Positions 7,735 to 16,274 of a stretch of 36,977 nt of DNA are shown piece after piece (positions within the stretch are counted from its first letter, which is position 1; every line of letters starts with the position of its first letter). Under the pieces are notes generated by a model. The model saw only the letters and a program-made list of their open reading frames with translations, was not told the DNA's origin and ran no database searches. The stretch is taken from NCBI GenBank assembly GCA_964418755.1, contig CAYQNS010000017.1, forward strand, positions 1-36,977, in the 5' to 3' direction. Origin of the DNA: 4572-123 sp964418755 (GTDB lineage Bacteria; Desulfobacterota; Desulfobacteria; Desulfobacterales; 4572-123). Made by a program: the position numbers and the translations under genes.

Positions 7735-8679
7735 TTATACTCCCGGAATATAGTGCAGATGAACAGCAAAATCGATGGCAAGGGCAATGCCTGTGGCAAC
7801 CAGGGGGGTGAGAAACCAGCCGATGCCGATGTTTGCCAGCGTGCGTGTGCTGACCGTTTTAATACCTTTTACCATCCCGACTCCCAGCACCGCCCCCACC
7901 ACGGCCTGAGAAGTGGACACCGGCACCCCCACAAATGTATAGATGTGCACGGTAATCGCTTCTGCTAAAACGACGACCAGGGCTGAAAAAGGATCCAGTC
8001 GAACGAGTTTGCTGCCCACCGTTTCCATGACTTTGCGGCTATAGGTTAAAATCCCGAAACCGATACTTAACCCGCCGATCAAGGCCGCCATGAAAATGCT
8101 CAACATGCCGGCGCCCACATACACCGCCGTCACATTGGCGACATTATTGGCGCCCAGGGCGTAGGCGCCATATGATCCGCCAACGATAAGTCCGCAGCGA
8201 ATCAAAATATCCGACTGAATCATGGTAAGATTGAGCCGGTTATAAAACGCGCCCACTACCTTGTAAAGAACGACGGCAATCAGCAGGCCGCCCACAGGTG
8301 TTCCGAACCAGCAGGCCACAATTTTTCCCAGACCGCTTATATTAAAGTGTTGGTTCAAAATGCCGATGCCGATAAGAGCGCCCACCACGGCCTGGGATGT
8401 GGAAACCGGAAGCCCAAGGACGGTCATTACTGTGACGGTGACGGCTGCCGCCACTGAAGAAACTACTGCCTGCTGCAGGGTTAATTGCGTCAGGCCTTTA
8501 AGAGTTTCTATACCGGCTTGACCTTCTATGAGTGCCCCCAGAAGAACAAAAATCGCAGACAGAACAGCGGCAGTCCAGAATTTCAGCATTCTGGACGTCA
8601 CTGCCGAACCAAAGACATTGGAGGCATCATTGGCGCCCAGTGACCATCCTAGAAAAATTCCGCCCAACAGAGAAAACAT
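7735..8679 (-). CDS. Inorganic phosphate transporter, PiT family
   Basis: A 314-residue, very hydrophobic protein with the paired PiT signatures GANDASN (15-21) and GANNVAN in the second half. Each half also has a GxPVSTSQAVVGA motif, marking the internal duplication of this family. It imports metal-phosphate or phosphate by cation symport across the inner membrane. Its ATG overlaps the TAA of the upstream DUF47 gene by one base (TAATG), and GAGG lies just upstream, so translation is probably coupled. It is short for PiT proteins (often 330-500), with a minimal intracellular loop. Confidence 0.93.
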   Translation of the reverse strand: MFSLLGGIFLGWSLGANDASNVFGSAVTSRMLKFWTAAVLSAIFVLLGALIEGQAGIETLKGLTQLTLQQAVVSSVAAAVTVTVMTVLGLPVSTSQAVVGALIGIGILNQHFNISGLGKIVACWFGTPVGGLLIAVVLYKVVGAFYNRLNLTMIQSDILIRCGLIVGGSYGAYALGANNVANVTAVYVGAGMLSIFMAALIGGLSIGFGILTYSRKVMETVGSKLVRLDPFSALVVVLAEAITVHIYTFVGVPVSTSQAVVGAVLGVGMVKGIKTVSTRTLANIGIGWFLTPLVATGIALAIDFAVHLHYIPGV

Positions 8680-9329
8680 TACACAATCCTCTTCATACGA
8701 ATGATATTGATCCGTTTTGATACCCGATCCACCTGGTCGGAGATGTCACCGACCATCAATATAAGCTCCTTGACCTCCATTTTCCGGGCCAACTCAAGTG
8801 TTGAATCAAATATCATCCGGAGAAGACTGCGCTCGATATGATCACAATGGCTTTCCAGCAGATCAATATCGGCAACCAGCTCCCTGATCCCCTGCTGTGT
8901 GCTGAATAGTGTTTCAATCTGTTTCAGCATCAAGTCACAACTCTCCATGGAACTGGTAAAAAGTTCCTCAGTTTTCGGCATCAAAAAATCCGGAATAACC
9001 AAATGCTGCCCCAGAATCATGTGCAGTATCTTTTCAAAATGGCCCAGAATTTTATCCGCCGATGCTATCAGTCGCATAATATCTTCACGGGATTCGGGCA
9101 GCAGGGCCTTGCCATACATTAAGTCATTGATCTCATCTCGAATATCATCGCCCCGGGATTCATATTTATGGGTCTGGTCGGTGAGAAAATTAAAATTAGA
9201 GCAAAAGGGATCCGCTTTACAGGAAGTAAAGGCATCTGAAAACAATTTCTGGGTTTTTCTGAAATTTTTAATGTAATTGAAAATCAGTGTTTCAATCTGT
9301 TGCTGTTTTTTAAATAAAAATCCGAACAT
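8679..9329 (-). CDS. DUF47 / PhoU-like Pit accessory protein
   Basis: 216 residues, predominantly alpha-helical. It starts MFGFLFKKQQQIETLIFNYI and has repeated acidic/E-x-x-D helices (ESRGDDIRDEINDLMYGKALLP) and DISDQVDRVSKRI near the C-terminus. This matches the DUF47 (TIGR00153) PhoU-like family that is commonly encoded directly before pit genes and is thought to control phosphate uptake. AGGAGG precedes the ATG. It is the first gene of the two-gene unit with the permease, whose start overlaps its stop. Confidence 0.9.
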   Translation of the reverse strand: MFGFLFKKQQQIETLIFNYIKNFRKTQKLFSDAFTSCKADPFCSNFNFLTDQTHKYESRGDDIRDEINDLMYGKALLPESREDIMRLIASADKILGHFEKILHMILGQHLVIPDFLMPKTEELFTSSMESCDLMLKQIETLFSTQQGIRELVADIDLLESHCDHIERSLLRMIFDSTLELARKMEVKELILMVGDISDQVDRVSKRINIIRMKRIV

Positions 9330-9452
9330 TGCTTCCTCCTAATACAAATAAAATCATCATTGTATTTTATATAAAAATGAAGGCCGGACAGCTTTTAAAA
9401 CCGTATTCGTTAATAAGCACGAGCACATTTACACTGTACCCATTTTATATTT

Positions 9453-9458
9453 TGTCAA
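9453..9458 (-). promoter_or_regulatory. Possible -35 element upstream of the DUF47-pit pair
   Basis: TTGACA on the minus strand, within an AT-rich 166-bp spacer between the two DUF47 genes. The matching -10 is poor (AGTGTA at 17 bases, TGTAAA at 20), so this is only a candidate. Confidence 0.25.
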
Positions 9459-9495
9459 AATCTTTGTTTTTTTGCCGACAGGGCATGACCATTAT

Positions 9496-10143
9496 TCAAA
9501 ACCCGGTTTTTAGAGTAATGCATTCCATCTTGTCAACAGTCTTTTCGGCTGCCTCGAATATTTCACCGATACCTTCGAGACACTCTTTTAAAAGGATCTT
9601 GCGGCCCGGGTCGAAATCGGCCGATAAAACAAGGCTTGTCAATTCACATTGCATTCCGGCAATTTCCGCCCCCAGTTTTTCAATAGATCCAGCCATATTC
9701 TGAACCGTATTCATTTGTCCATACCCGTCAAAATACCCCAGCACCCCATCCCTGACAGGGTCGATAATATTAAAGGTTTTTTGAGCCAAGTTTTTAAAAA
9801 ATTTTTTTAAATCCGGTGGCACATCCGATTTGTTGTAAAATAAAAAATTGCAAAAAAGATCTGCTCTCTCTGCCAGATTACCCATACATTTAACAATGTT
9901 GTAGATATCTTCACGTATAATCGGCAGGAAAGCCCCCCTGTAAAGTTCTGCTATAATCTCATGCTGAACGGCACCGGCTTTCCTTTCCCTTTCATGAGTC
10001 TGCTTAATCAGAGCAAGGGCTGCCTCGCCATCATCTGCAAAATAGACTTCAATTGCCTGGCGGGCAGTGATAAGGCATTGTTCAACCTGATATATATGGT
10101 CTATAATTAATTTTATCGCTTTTTTTTCCTGACCTAAAAGCAT
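9496..10143 (-). CDS. Second DUF47 / PhoU-like protein
   Basis: 215 residues, helical, with the PhoU-like pattern (HERERKAGAVQHEIIAELYRGAFLPIIREDIYNIVKCMGNLAERAD). It resembles the 8679-9329 product in layout, including the GAFLPIIREDI segment that parallels ALLPESREDIMR there. The start at 10143 has GGAG about 8 bases upstream; a GTG at 10173 gives 10 more residues but has no ribosome-binding site. It lies 166 bp upstream of the first DUF47 gene on the same strand. Two PhoU-like proteins beside one PiT permease suggest separate regulatory roles, though this is inference. Confidence 0.8.
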   Translation of the reverse strand: MLLGQEKKAIKLIIDHIYQVEQCLITARQAIEVYFADDGEAALALIKQTHERERKAGAVQHEIIAELYRGAFLPIIREDIYNIVKCMGNLAERADLFCNFLFYNKSDVPPDLKKFFKNLAQKTFNIIDPVRDGVLGYFDGYGQMNTVQNMAGSIEKLGAEIAGMQCELTSLVLSADFDPGRKILLKECLEGIGEIFEAAEKTVDKMECITLKTGF

Positions 10144-10241
10144 CGTTATCTCCGTCTTTGCAAAAGTTGACACTCATCATTTAAAAATTCGAGATGTAAT
10201 TTGATATATCTTTACCCTGGATGATTCATATGGTAAATAAG

Positions 10242-10273
10242 GCAAAGACCCTATATATTGCGCGCAAAGACCC
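10242..10273 (+). repeat. Direct repeat GCAAAGACCC x2, 22-bp period
   Basis: Exact 10-bp copies at 10242-10251 and 10264-10273, start-to-start distance 22 bp (about two helical turns), between the DUF47 gene and the response regulator. It is a possible tandem binding site. Confidence 0.4.
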
Positions 10274-10335
10274 CATTTATGACTGGTGGTATTTTTAATT
10301 TGGGTTAAGCGAGTTATATCGGCTGGGACTCTTGC

Positions 10336-10359
10336 AAAATTTTTCGTTTCAAAAATTTT
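10336..10359 (+). promoter_or_regulatory. AT-rich inverted repeat upstream of the response regulator
   Basis: Arms AAAATTTTT (10336-10344) and AAAAATTTT (10351-10359) with a 6-nt centre, ending 25 bases before the response regulator ATG. It could be an operator or a leader hairpin. AT-rich composition makes chance occurrence possible. Confidence 0.3.
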
Positions 10360-10384
10360 AAAACGGATGCAAGTCGGAGTATTT

Positions 10385-11041
10385 ATGGACGGTAAAAAAA
10401 CAATCGTCATTGCCGAAGATCATACGATCGTCAGAAAAGGGCTGCGGGCACTTCTGGATTCTCATCCTGATTTTAAAGTGATAGGAGAAGCGGAAGACGG
10501 CCGGATGGCCATCCGATGTGTCGATCAGCTAAGGCCGGACATCATCCTGCTTGATTTAACCATGCCAAGGACCAACGGCTTGGAAGCTATCCGGGAAATC
10601 AAACGGCAGTTCCCAAAAACAGCCGTCCTGGTGTTAACGGTACACAAAACCGAAGAGTATGTTCAGGCAACACTCGAGGCCGGTGCCGACGGATATGTCT
10701 CCAAGGATGATACTCACACGGAACTGATCGTTGCAATTAACAATGTTCTTGCCGGCAAACCATATTTGAGTCCCGGCATTTCAGACCAGGTCATCAAAGG
10801 ATACCTGGAAGGAAAAAAAACGGCTGGACCGGCAACCCTTTTTGACACACTCACCCAGAGAGAAAAGGAAATCCTCAAATTGATTGCCGAAGGCTACACC
10901 AATAAGTCTATGGGCGATTATCTCTGCATCAGCTACAAAACGGTTGATAAACACCGCACTAACCTGATGAAGAAGCTCAATCTCCACACGGCAGCGGCCC
11001 TGACAACCTATGCCCTGGGTAAAGGGCTGATTGCGGGATAG
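10385..11041 (+). CDS. NarL/FixJ-type response regulator
   Basis: 218 residues. The receiver domain has acidic residues E11 and D12, phospho-acceptor D57 (DIILLDLTMPR) and K107 (GYVSKDD). The LuxR-type HTH at about 152-212 carries LTQREKEILKLIAEGYTNK and SYKTVDKHRTNLMKKLNLH. It is phosphorylated by a partner kinase and binds DNA. The start at 10385 is chosen for CGGAG 6 bases upstream; an earlier in-frame ATG at 10367 is possible. Its 3' end overlaps the convergent histidine kinase by 34 bp, and the two are the probable cognate pair. Confidence 0.93.
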   Translation: MDGKKTIVIAEDHTIVRKGLRALLDSHPDFKVIGEAEDGRMAIRCVDQLRPDIILLDLTMPRTNGLEAIREIKRQFPKTAVLVLTVHKTEEYVQATLEAGADGYVSKDDTHTELIVAINNVLAGKPYLSPGISDQVIKGYLEGKKTAGPATLFDTLTQREKEILKLIAEGYTNKSMGDYLCISYKTVDKHRTNLMKKLNLHTAAALTTYALGKGLIAG

Positions 11042-13137
11042 AACCACATTACCTGAACAATCGTACCTTCCCCTTTTTTAGAACGTATGGAAAAATTCCC
11101 GCCGGCGAGCTCGGCCCGTTCCTGCAAACCGGGCAGTCCAAAGCCGTAATCAGCCGTATTTTTATTCTGATTTTCAATCTCAAAGCCCGTGCCGTTATCT
11201 TGGATGTTCAACTTCACCGAAGTTTCATCCTGCAGCAGGTCCAGTCGGATAAGATCGGCCTGACTATGTTTGGCCACGTTATTAAAGGTTTCCTGCAATA
11301 TTCTGAAAATAGTTGTTTTTAAATTTTCAGGCATATTTTCTTCATCTATAAAGACCCGTTTTTCGATCCTGATGCCGGAATATATCAGCCGAAACTGCCT
11401 GCAGAACCAGGTAATGGTAGCGGTAAGTCCCAAGTCATCCAAAGAGGATGGCCTCAAATCCATGGCTATTTTGCGAACCTCTTCAAGGGTACTTTGAATC
11501 ATGGGCACTACCTGTTCAAGAGAGGATAAACCCGCACCGCTTTTTTTCCTGCCGCTGTCCTCGATACTGTTTTCCACGCAGAATTTTATCGCGGTCAGGG
11601 ATTGTCCGATACCGTCATGCAGTTCCATGGCCACTCTTTTTCTTTCCTGCTCCTGGCTTGCCAGGACCTGGGAGGAAAGAAAACGCAGTTTCAATTCAGA
11701 CTGTTTCAGCATTTCATCGGTTCTTTTATGCTCCCGGTAATCATGCGCGATACATACAATACCAAGAGTATGGCCTTTTTTATCCTGCATGATCGAGCTT
11801 GCAAATAGAACCGGAATGCTGATGCCTCCCCTGGTCAGATAATTGATTTCAACATTACGAATCATTTTTTTTGTTTTCAGCTCTGTGACAAAGGACTGAC
11901 CGGCCGCATCGTTTTCCATAATGATATGCAATGGTTTTTGCAGCAGGTCTTTTTCAGAATACTCCAGCAGATCAAGAGTAGCGCGGTTGACAGTTCTGAT
12001 TTTACATTCAGGTCCGGCCACAATCAGCGAATCGGCCATCGATTCAATAATTTTTTCAACATAATCCCTGGATACTGTGATGCGGTCCAGATCTTTTGTC
12101 ATTTTATTAAAGGCCGAGGCTACTACCCCGATCTCATCCTGAGTTTTGATCTCTACCCGGGTATCCAGCCGCCCCTGTCCTACTTTCAGGACAGCTTCTT
12201 TCAGTTCAATCAGGTTCAGCAAAATGGTTCTGACAAATAAAAATAAAATGACTGCACCCAGCAATATACCGAAGCCGTCAATGAACAGGCTGGCACCGAT
12301 GAAATTTTGCCGGGCCTTTTGACTGGCCCTTAAAGCATCCTGGTAAATTGTTTCAATTACAGGTTCCATGGCCCTTATGACACTTGCAAACTCACCCTGT
12401 AATCCTTCCGTATCATTTCCCCCGATAATCGCCTGTAGCCGGATATACTTTTTAAAGGCAATTTTATAGGTCTCCAGATTTTTTAATATTCCCTCTGCCG
12501 CTGGCCCTTTGATTTGGGTTACCTTATCATTTAAACGCTGAAGAAAAATTTTGTGCCGCAGAATATATTCAGTTTCCCCCCGTAGCAGATAATCCTTTTC
12601 AAATCGCCGCAACTGAAGTAAATCCTTTACAAGCTGGATGTTTTTCATCTGTGATACTTCATATTCAACATTATGAATGGCCTGCCGCCATTCACCCAGC
12701 AGCCCCCAATCCTTGAACCCTCTCTTTTGGTAAGCCTCAACCAGTTCCAGAAAAAAACCATTGTATTCATTCAGCAGCTGTCGGATATACTTGATATTTT
12801 TTCTTCTTTCACCTTTTGTCATGCCTGCAAGCCGGTCAATATCCGGGCCGAGTGATTCGATTATGTCTGTGTGTTTTTTCAGATAACCTGAAGTGCCGGT
12901 TTGATAAAATTCCTTTTTAATCAAATCGTTGAGCATAAAATGCATAGCTGCAAATCTGGCATTATGGATCTTGACCATGATATTATCGACACTCATGTGA
13001 ATTTCATTGGCATGGTCACTGTTTTTGAAAAAAAAAGATCGCACGGACAGCGATGACAGGACGATCAGTACGATGGACACCAGTCCTGCAGCCATCAATT
13101 TAAAAAACAGACTTTTGGACAAAAACCATTTTTTCAT
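11008..13137 (-). CDS. Membrane sensor histidine kinase, NarX/HisKA_3 type
   Basis: 709 residues. Membrane segments lie at about 13-35 and 283-303, flanking a helical periplasmic sensor region (about 36-280). HAMP spans about 300-352 and a PAS domain about 358-470 (SMADSLIVAGPECKIRTVNR). The HisKA_3 dimerisation/phosphoacceptor helix has H507 in MELHDGIGQSL. The C-terminal HATPase has an N-box (NNVAKHS), DNGTGFE and GFGLPGLQERAE. GGGGGA precedes the ATG. Signal unknown; the four-helix-like sensor resembles those of chemoreceptor type. It is transcribed towards the response regulator and overlaps its 3' end. Confidence 0.93.
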   Translation of the reverse strand: MKKWFLSKSLFFKLMAAGLVSIVLIVLSSLSVRSFFFKNSDHANEIHMSVDNIMVKIHNARFAAMHFMLNDLIKKEFYQTGTSGYLKKHTDIIESLGPDIDRLAGMTKGERRKNIKYIRQLLNEYNGFFLELVEAYQKRGFKDWGLLGEWRQAIHNVEYEVSQMKNIQLVKDLLQLRRFEKDYLLRGETEYILRHKIFLQRLNDKVTQIKGPAAEGILKNLETYKIAFKKYIRLQAIIGGNDTEGLQGEFASVIRAMEPVIETIYQDALRASQKARQNFIGASLFIDGFGILLGAVILFLFVRTILLNLIELKEAVLKVGQGRLDTRVEIKTQDEIGVVASAFNKMTKDLDRITVSRDYVEKIIESMADSLIVAGPECKIRTVNRATLDLLEYSEKDLLQKPLHIIMENDAAGQSFVTELKTKKMIRNVEINYLTRGGISIPVLFASSIMQDKKGHTLGIVCIAHDYREHKRTDEMLKQSELKLRFLSSQVLASQEQERKRVAMELHDGIGQSLTAIKFCVENSIEDSGRKKSGAGLSSLEQVVPMIQSTLEEVRKIAMDLRPSSLDDLGLTATITWFCRQFRLIYSGIRIEKRVFIDEENMPENLKTTIFRILQETFNNVAKHSQADLIRLDLLQDETSVKLNIQDNGTGFEIENQNKNTADYGFGLPGLQERAELAGGNFSIRSKKGEGTIVQVMWFYPAISPLPRA

Positions 13138-13325
13138 TTTTCCCCCGTATTATCTGCAAAAAAGCATGCGCTGCCAGTATTGACGGACAAGGTCTGAAAT
13201 TGCAGAACCCGTGACCACAAATAAAAAATATGGTAAAAGATAATACAATCGTGTAAAATTAATTCAAGATTTTTATCATTTTTCAGATCAATTTGCCGCC
13301 GTTTTTTTAAAAAAGGAATGTCATC

Positions 13326-14633
13326 ATGGGTGAAACCGTAAAATTTATCATCGAGGAAAAAACCATTGAATTGCCGGTTATCACAGGTACCGAAGGGGAA
13401 AAGGCAATCGATATTTCGCAGCTCAGAAAGCTTTCCGGACATATTGTTATAGATCCCGGGATGGCCAACTCAGCGAGCTGCACCAGTTCCATTACCTTTA
13501 TGGACGGAGAAACGGGTATTTTAAGATATCGAGGCATACCCGTTGAAGAACTTGCCGAAAAATCAACCTTTGTGGAAACCGCCTATCTCCTGGTAAAAGG
13601 TCGCCTGCCCACAAGAAAACAGCTTAACCATTTTTCCATAAGGCTCAACGACAACTCACTGGTCCATGAAGACATGCAGTTTTTTTATCAAAATTTTCCG
13701 CGGGCATCTCACCCCATGGGCATCCTGTCTTCAATGGTGAACGCCCTGAGGAGTTTTTACCCTGAACTCGAGGGCCTGTCCGAGACCGAAGAGCTTAATA
13801 TCACGGTAACGCGCCTGCTGTCCAAGCTCAGAACCCTGGCTGCCATGTCGTACAAAATTTCGCGCGGGCACAAGGTGGTCTACCCGCGCCCTGACCTGTG
13901 CTACTGCTCCAATTTTTTAAACATGATGTTTGACACCCCGGTGCAGCCATATGAAATCGATGATGATCTGGTAGAGGCACTGAATATTTTCTGGATACTG
14001 CACGGGGATCATGAGCAGAACTGTTCCACCTCCACCGTACGCGTGGTGGGCAGTGCCCGCGTTAACCTTTACGCCGCCATATCTGCAGGAATCGCCGCTC
14101 TTTGGGGGCCGCTGCATGGCGGGGCAAATCAGGCGGTAATCAAAATGCTTGAGGAAATTCACGGCTCAGGATCGGATGTTATGCCCTTTATAAAAAGGGC
14201 CCGGGATAAAAACGATTCGTTTCGCCTCATGGGATTCGGACATCGAATTTACAAGACCCATGATCCGCGCGGAAAAATAATCAAATCGGTCTGTGACAAA
14301 ATGCTGAAAAAAATTCGGCGTCATGATCCGCTTCTGGATATCGCACAAAAGCTTGAGGAAGTCGCTTTGAAGGATCCCTATTTTATAGATCATCACCTCT
14401 ACCCGAATGTCGATTTTTACAGTGGTATCGTCCTTCGGGCCATGGGGATTCCCACCAATATGTTCACAGTGATGTTTGCCATCGGACGTATCCCGGGATG
14501 GGTTGCCCAGTGGAAAGAAAGTACCGAAGATTCAAACTGGAAACTGCACCGTCCCAGACAAATTTATACCGGCCCCCCCCGGACAGTTTATGTGCCGATT
14601 GATCAACGAAATAATACGATCGGGGAAGAATAA
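13326..14633 (+). CDS. gltA: Citrate synthase
   Basis: 435 residues, type II bacterial citrate synthase. Catalytic signatures are present in order: HGDHEQNCSTSTVRVVGS, GPLHGGANQAV (His), FGHRIYKTHDPR (His) and VDFYSGIVLRAMGIP (Asp). It condenses oxaloacetate and acetyl-CoA to citrate, entering the TCA cycle. AAGGA precedes the ATG by 9 bases. It is monocistronic, divergent from the histidine kinase and convergent with the ferredoxin gene. Sulfate reducers may use either this Si-type enzyme or a Re-citrate synthase. It contains a CCCCCCCC run near the 3' end (14573-14580). Confidence 0.96.
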   Translation: MGETVKFIIEEKTIELPVITGTEGEKAIDISQLRKLSGHIVIDPGMANSASCTSSITFMDGETGILRYRGIPVEELAEKSTFVETAYLLVKGRLPTRKQLNHFSIRLNDNSLVHEDMQFFYQNFPRASHPMGILSSMVNALRSFYPELEGLSETEELNITVTRLLSKLRTLAAMSYKISRGHKVVYPRPDLCYCSNFLNMMFDTPVQPYEIDDDLVEALNIFWILHGDHEQNCSTSTVRVVGSARVNLYAAISAGIAALWGPLHGGANQAVIKMLEEIHGSGSDVMPFIKRARDKNDSFRLMGFGHRIYKTHDPRGKIIKSVCDKMLKKIRRHDPLLDIAQKLEEVALKDPYFIDHHLYPNVDFYSGIVLRAMGIPTNMFTVMFAIGRIPGWVAQWKESTEDSNWKLHRPRQIYTGPPRTVYVPIDQRNNTIGEE

Positions 14634-14688
14634 AATCTATGGCTTGAATGGAAAGGCTAAAGAGGGGTTGTCGTTTTGGCAGGAAATA

Positions 14689-14721
14689 TCCCTGGTCCTT
14701 ATATTGTCAAAGGACCAGGGA
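14689..14721 (-). terminator. Stem-loop between citrate synthase and ferredoxin
   Basis: 12-bp perfect arms (14689-14700 and 14710-14721, core CCCTGGTCCTT) with a 9-nt loop, located 8 bp past the ferredoxin stop and 56 bp past the citrate synthase stop. U-tracts are weak on both sides, so termination is probable but not certain. Confidence 0.65.
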
Positions 14722-14728
14722 AAACCGA

Positions 14729-14917
14729 TCAGGTCTCTTCAATTACGATTGCCTCTGCTTCACATACTTCAACGCAGCTTTCGCAGCCCAGGCATTCTTC
14801 CGCATTTACGGGAACAGATTTTTCATCCTGCATTTCAAACACCTCGACAGGACATACATCTACACATTCTTCACAACCTTCACATTTTTCCGGATCAACA
14901 ATCGGATTAAACGCCAT
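14729..14917 (-). CDS. 2[4Fe-4S] ferredoxin
   Basis: 62 residues with two clustered motifs: C12-x2-C15-x2-C18-x3-C22-P and C42-x2-C45-x2-C48-x3-C52. The second motif ends CEAEA instead of the usual CP. It is highly acidic, like a clostridial-type low-potential electron carrier serving pyruvate:ferredoxin oxidoreductase, hydrogenase or similar. AAGGAGA is 9 bases before the ATG. It stands alone on the minus strand with its own promoter-like sequence upstream. Confidence 0.95.
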   Translation of the reverse strand: MAFNPIVDPEKCEGCEECVDVCPVEVFEMQDEKSVPVNAEECLGCESCVEVCEAEAIVIEET

Positions 14918-14987
14918 TTTTTACAGTCTCCTTTTCTATAAAATAAAATATTACACATAAAATAAATATCTTGTTGTCGAAAAATTC

Positions 14988-15014
14988 CTTATACCAATTG
15001 GTACATTGAGTCAA
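14988..15014 (-). promoter_or_regulatory. Ferredoxin promoter candidate overlapped by a perfect palindrome
   Basis: On the minus strand TTGACT (15009-15014) is followed 15 bases later by TATAAG (14988-14993). A perfect 12-bp palindrome, TACCAATTGGTA (14992-15003), fills the spacer and touches the -10. That is the geometry of a repressor operator. Spacer length is short of the ideal 17. Confidence 0.45.
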
Positions 15015-15179
15015 GCCTTCTTGATGTTTTTTTTATCCATTGGATTGCGTAACGGTTTTGATTTTGCTTTATTAATGTTATTTCAAATAATTATATCCCA
15101 ATGAATCATTTTTAAAATGCAAAGACGGCCGTATATCGGAACAAATTATTCCTTGAATTTTATTACCTGATTCCTAAAA

Positions 15180-16187
15180 TCAATACTCAATAAAACAAAT
15201 CAGCGTATTTTTAAGCGAGTTGTTCTTGTCGGAACCGGGTACGGAATCTGTTGGTGTTCCTGCTGTGAATTCTGAAAAAAACGCTTGGGGCGACCGGTCC
15301 GCTGCCAGGTACAATGTCAAATCAGCCGGTGTGCCTGCTCCTTTTCCCTGAACAGACCCGACAGCCTGGTCACCGGATACGGGCGCGGAATTGGTCACCA
15401 GCATTTCCAGGTGCCGTTCAAATTTTTCCCGCCGGGACGTGTGGGCCTCTTTTGCATTTTTGCCCGACAATATTTCATCAACGTTGGAAAGAATTTGCAT
15501 GTGAGGTAATTTTTCCAACAGATACTCCATGACCGACCGGCTGTCGGTCACATATATACCCGATATTTTTTCATCCTGCCGTACCAGGCGGCCAAAGGCG
15601 TGCAGACGTTCTGAGATCATGTAATCACGCAAATTGTCCTTTGGTGTGAAATCGCCGGATACGGAATCAAGGGCGAAAGTATCCTCTTCCCCCTTTAACT
15701 GTTTGAAAAGATTGCTCTCCATTATATCGGCCGTTTCAAGGCAGGTGGTTGACTGGCTGCTTTGATAGTCCATCTGCTGGGCAATCAAAAGAAACACCCT
15801 GGCATTGAAAAGCATTTCACTGTCGTTTAATACCGGGTTGACTATACTGCTCGGGCCTGCATTTCCCCGGATATCTTTTTTGATCTGCGCTGTGGATGTC
15901 TCCGTAAAAAAGGGGGGATAATGCCCCTGGGTTTTAAAAGAAGTCATACCCCGGCCCTGATGCATGCCGGCCCAGCTGTTATAGTCTCTTAAAACTGCCG
16001 CTATTTTTTTTTCGGCTCCCTGCACGGGAAGCTGTATGTCGAGCAGCCCCTTATCTTCAAGGGCTTTCAGGTCATCGGGTATTGCCGGAGCACACGGCTG
16101 ATACACGGTGATCCGTTTGAAAAAAAAATTCAGCCTGTCAAGCATGGGCCTCGAAATATAAGTATATGGAAAATAAATCGGTTGCAT
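15180..16187 (-). CDS. Uncharacterised 335-residue protein
   Basis: Not recognised. It begins MQPIYFPYTYISRPMLDRLN and has no signal peptide or membrane segment. The central part is helical and charged (LRDYMISERLHAFGRLVRQD, KNAKEAHTSRREKFERHLEM). The C-terminal ~60 residues are low-complexity, rich in Ala, Gly, Ser and Thr, and end LICFIEY. AAGGAAC precedes the ATG, and codon use matches the neighbours, so it looks like a genuine gene. It lies 85 bp downstream of the cysK-cysS fusion on the same strand. The fixed opening resembles small stand-alone proteins that read a compound or report a state, but no function can be assigned. Confidence 0.7.
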   Translation of the reverse strand: MQPIYFPYTYISRPMLDRLNFFFKRITVYQPCAPAIPDDLKALEDKGLLDIQLPVQGAEKKIAAVLRDYNSWAGMHQGRGMTSFKTQGHYPPFFTETSTAQIKKDIRGNAGPSSIVNPVLNDSEMLFNARVFLLIAQQMDYQSSQSTTCLETADIMESNLFKQLKGEEDTFALDSVSGDFTPKDNLRDYMISERLHAFGRLVRQDEKISGIYVTDSRSVMEYLLEKLPHMQILSNVDEILSGKNAKEAHTSRREKFERHLEMLVTNSAPVSGDQAVGSVQGKGAGTPADLTLYLAADRSPQAFFSEFTAGTPTDSVPGSDKNNSLKNTLICFIEY

Positions 16188-16253
16188 GAATATTGTTCCT
16201 TAATTTTCATGAAGGAAAACTATATACCGCCCCTACATCCTTATTGTTTCCCC

Positions 16254-16274
16254 CAGTTTCCAGTTTCCAGTTTC
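16254..16274. repeat. Heptamer CAGTTTC tandem x3
   Basis: Three exact copies (16254-16260, 16261-16267, 16268-16274). The last overlaps the TGA stop of the fusion gene (16273-16275, minus strand). On the coding strand it reads as repeated GAAACTG just after the stop. Confidence 0.8.

Noticed and set aside
9330..9495. Pho box upstream of the DUF47-pit genes
   Set aside because: Only single imperfect CTGTC/TTTGACA words with wrong spacing.
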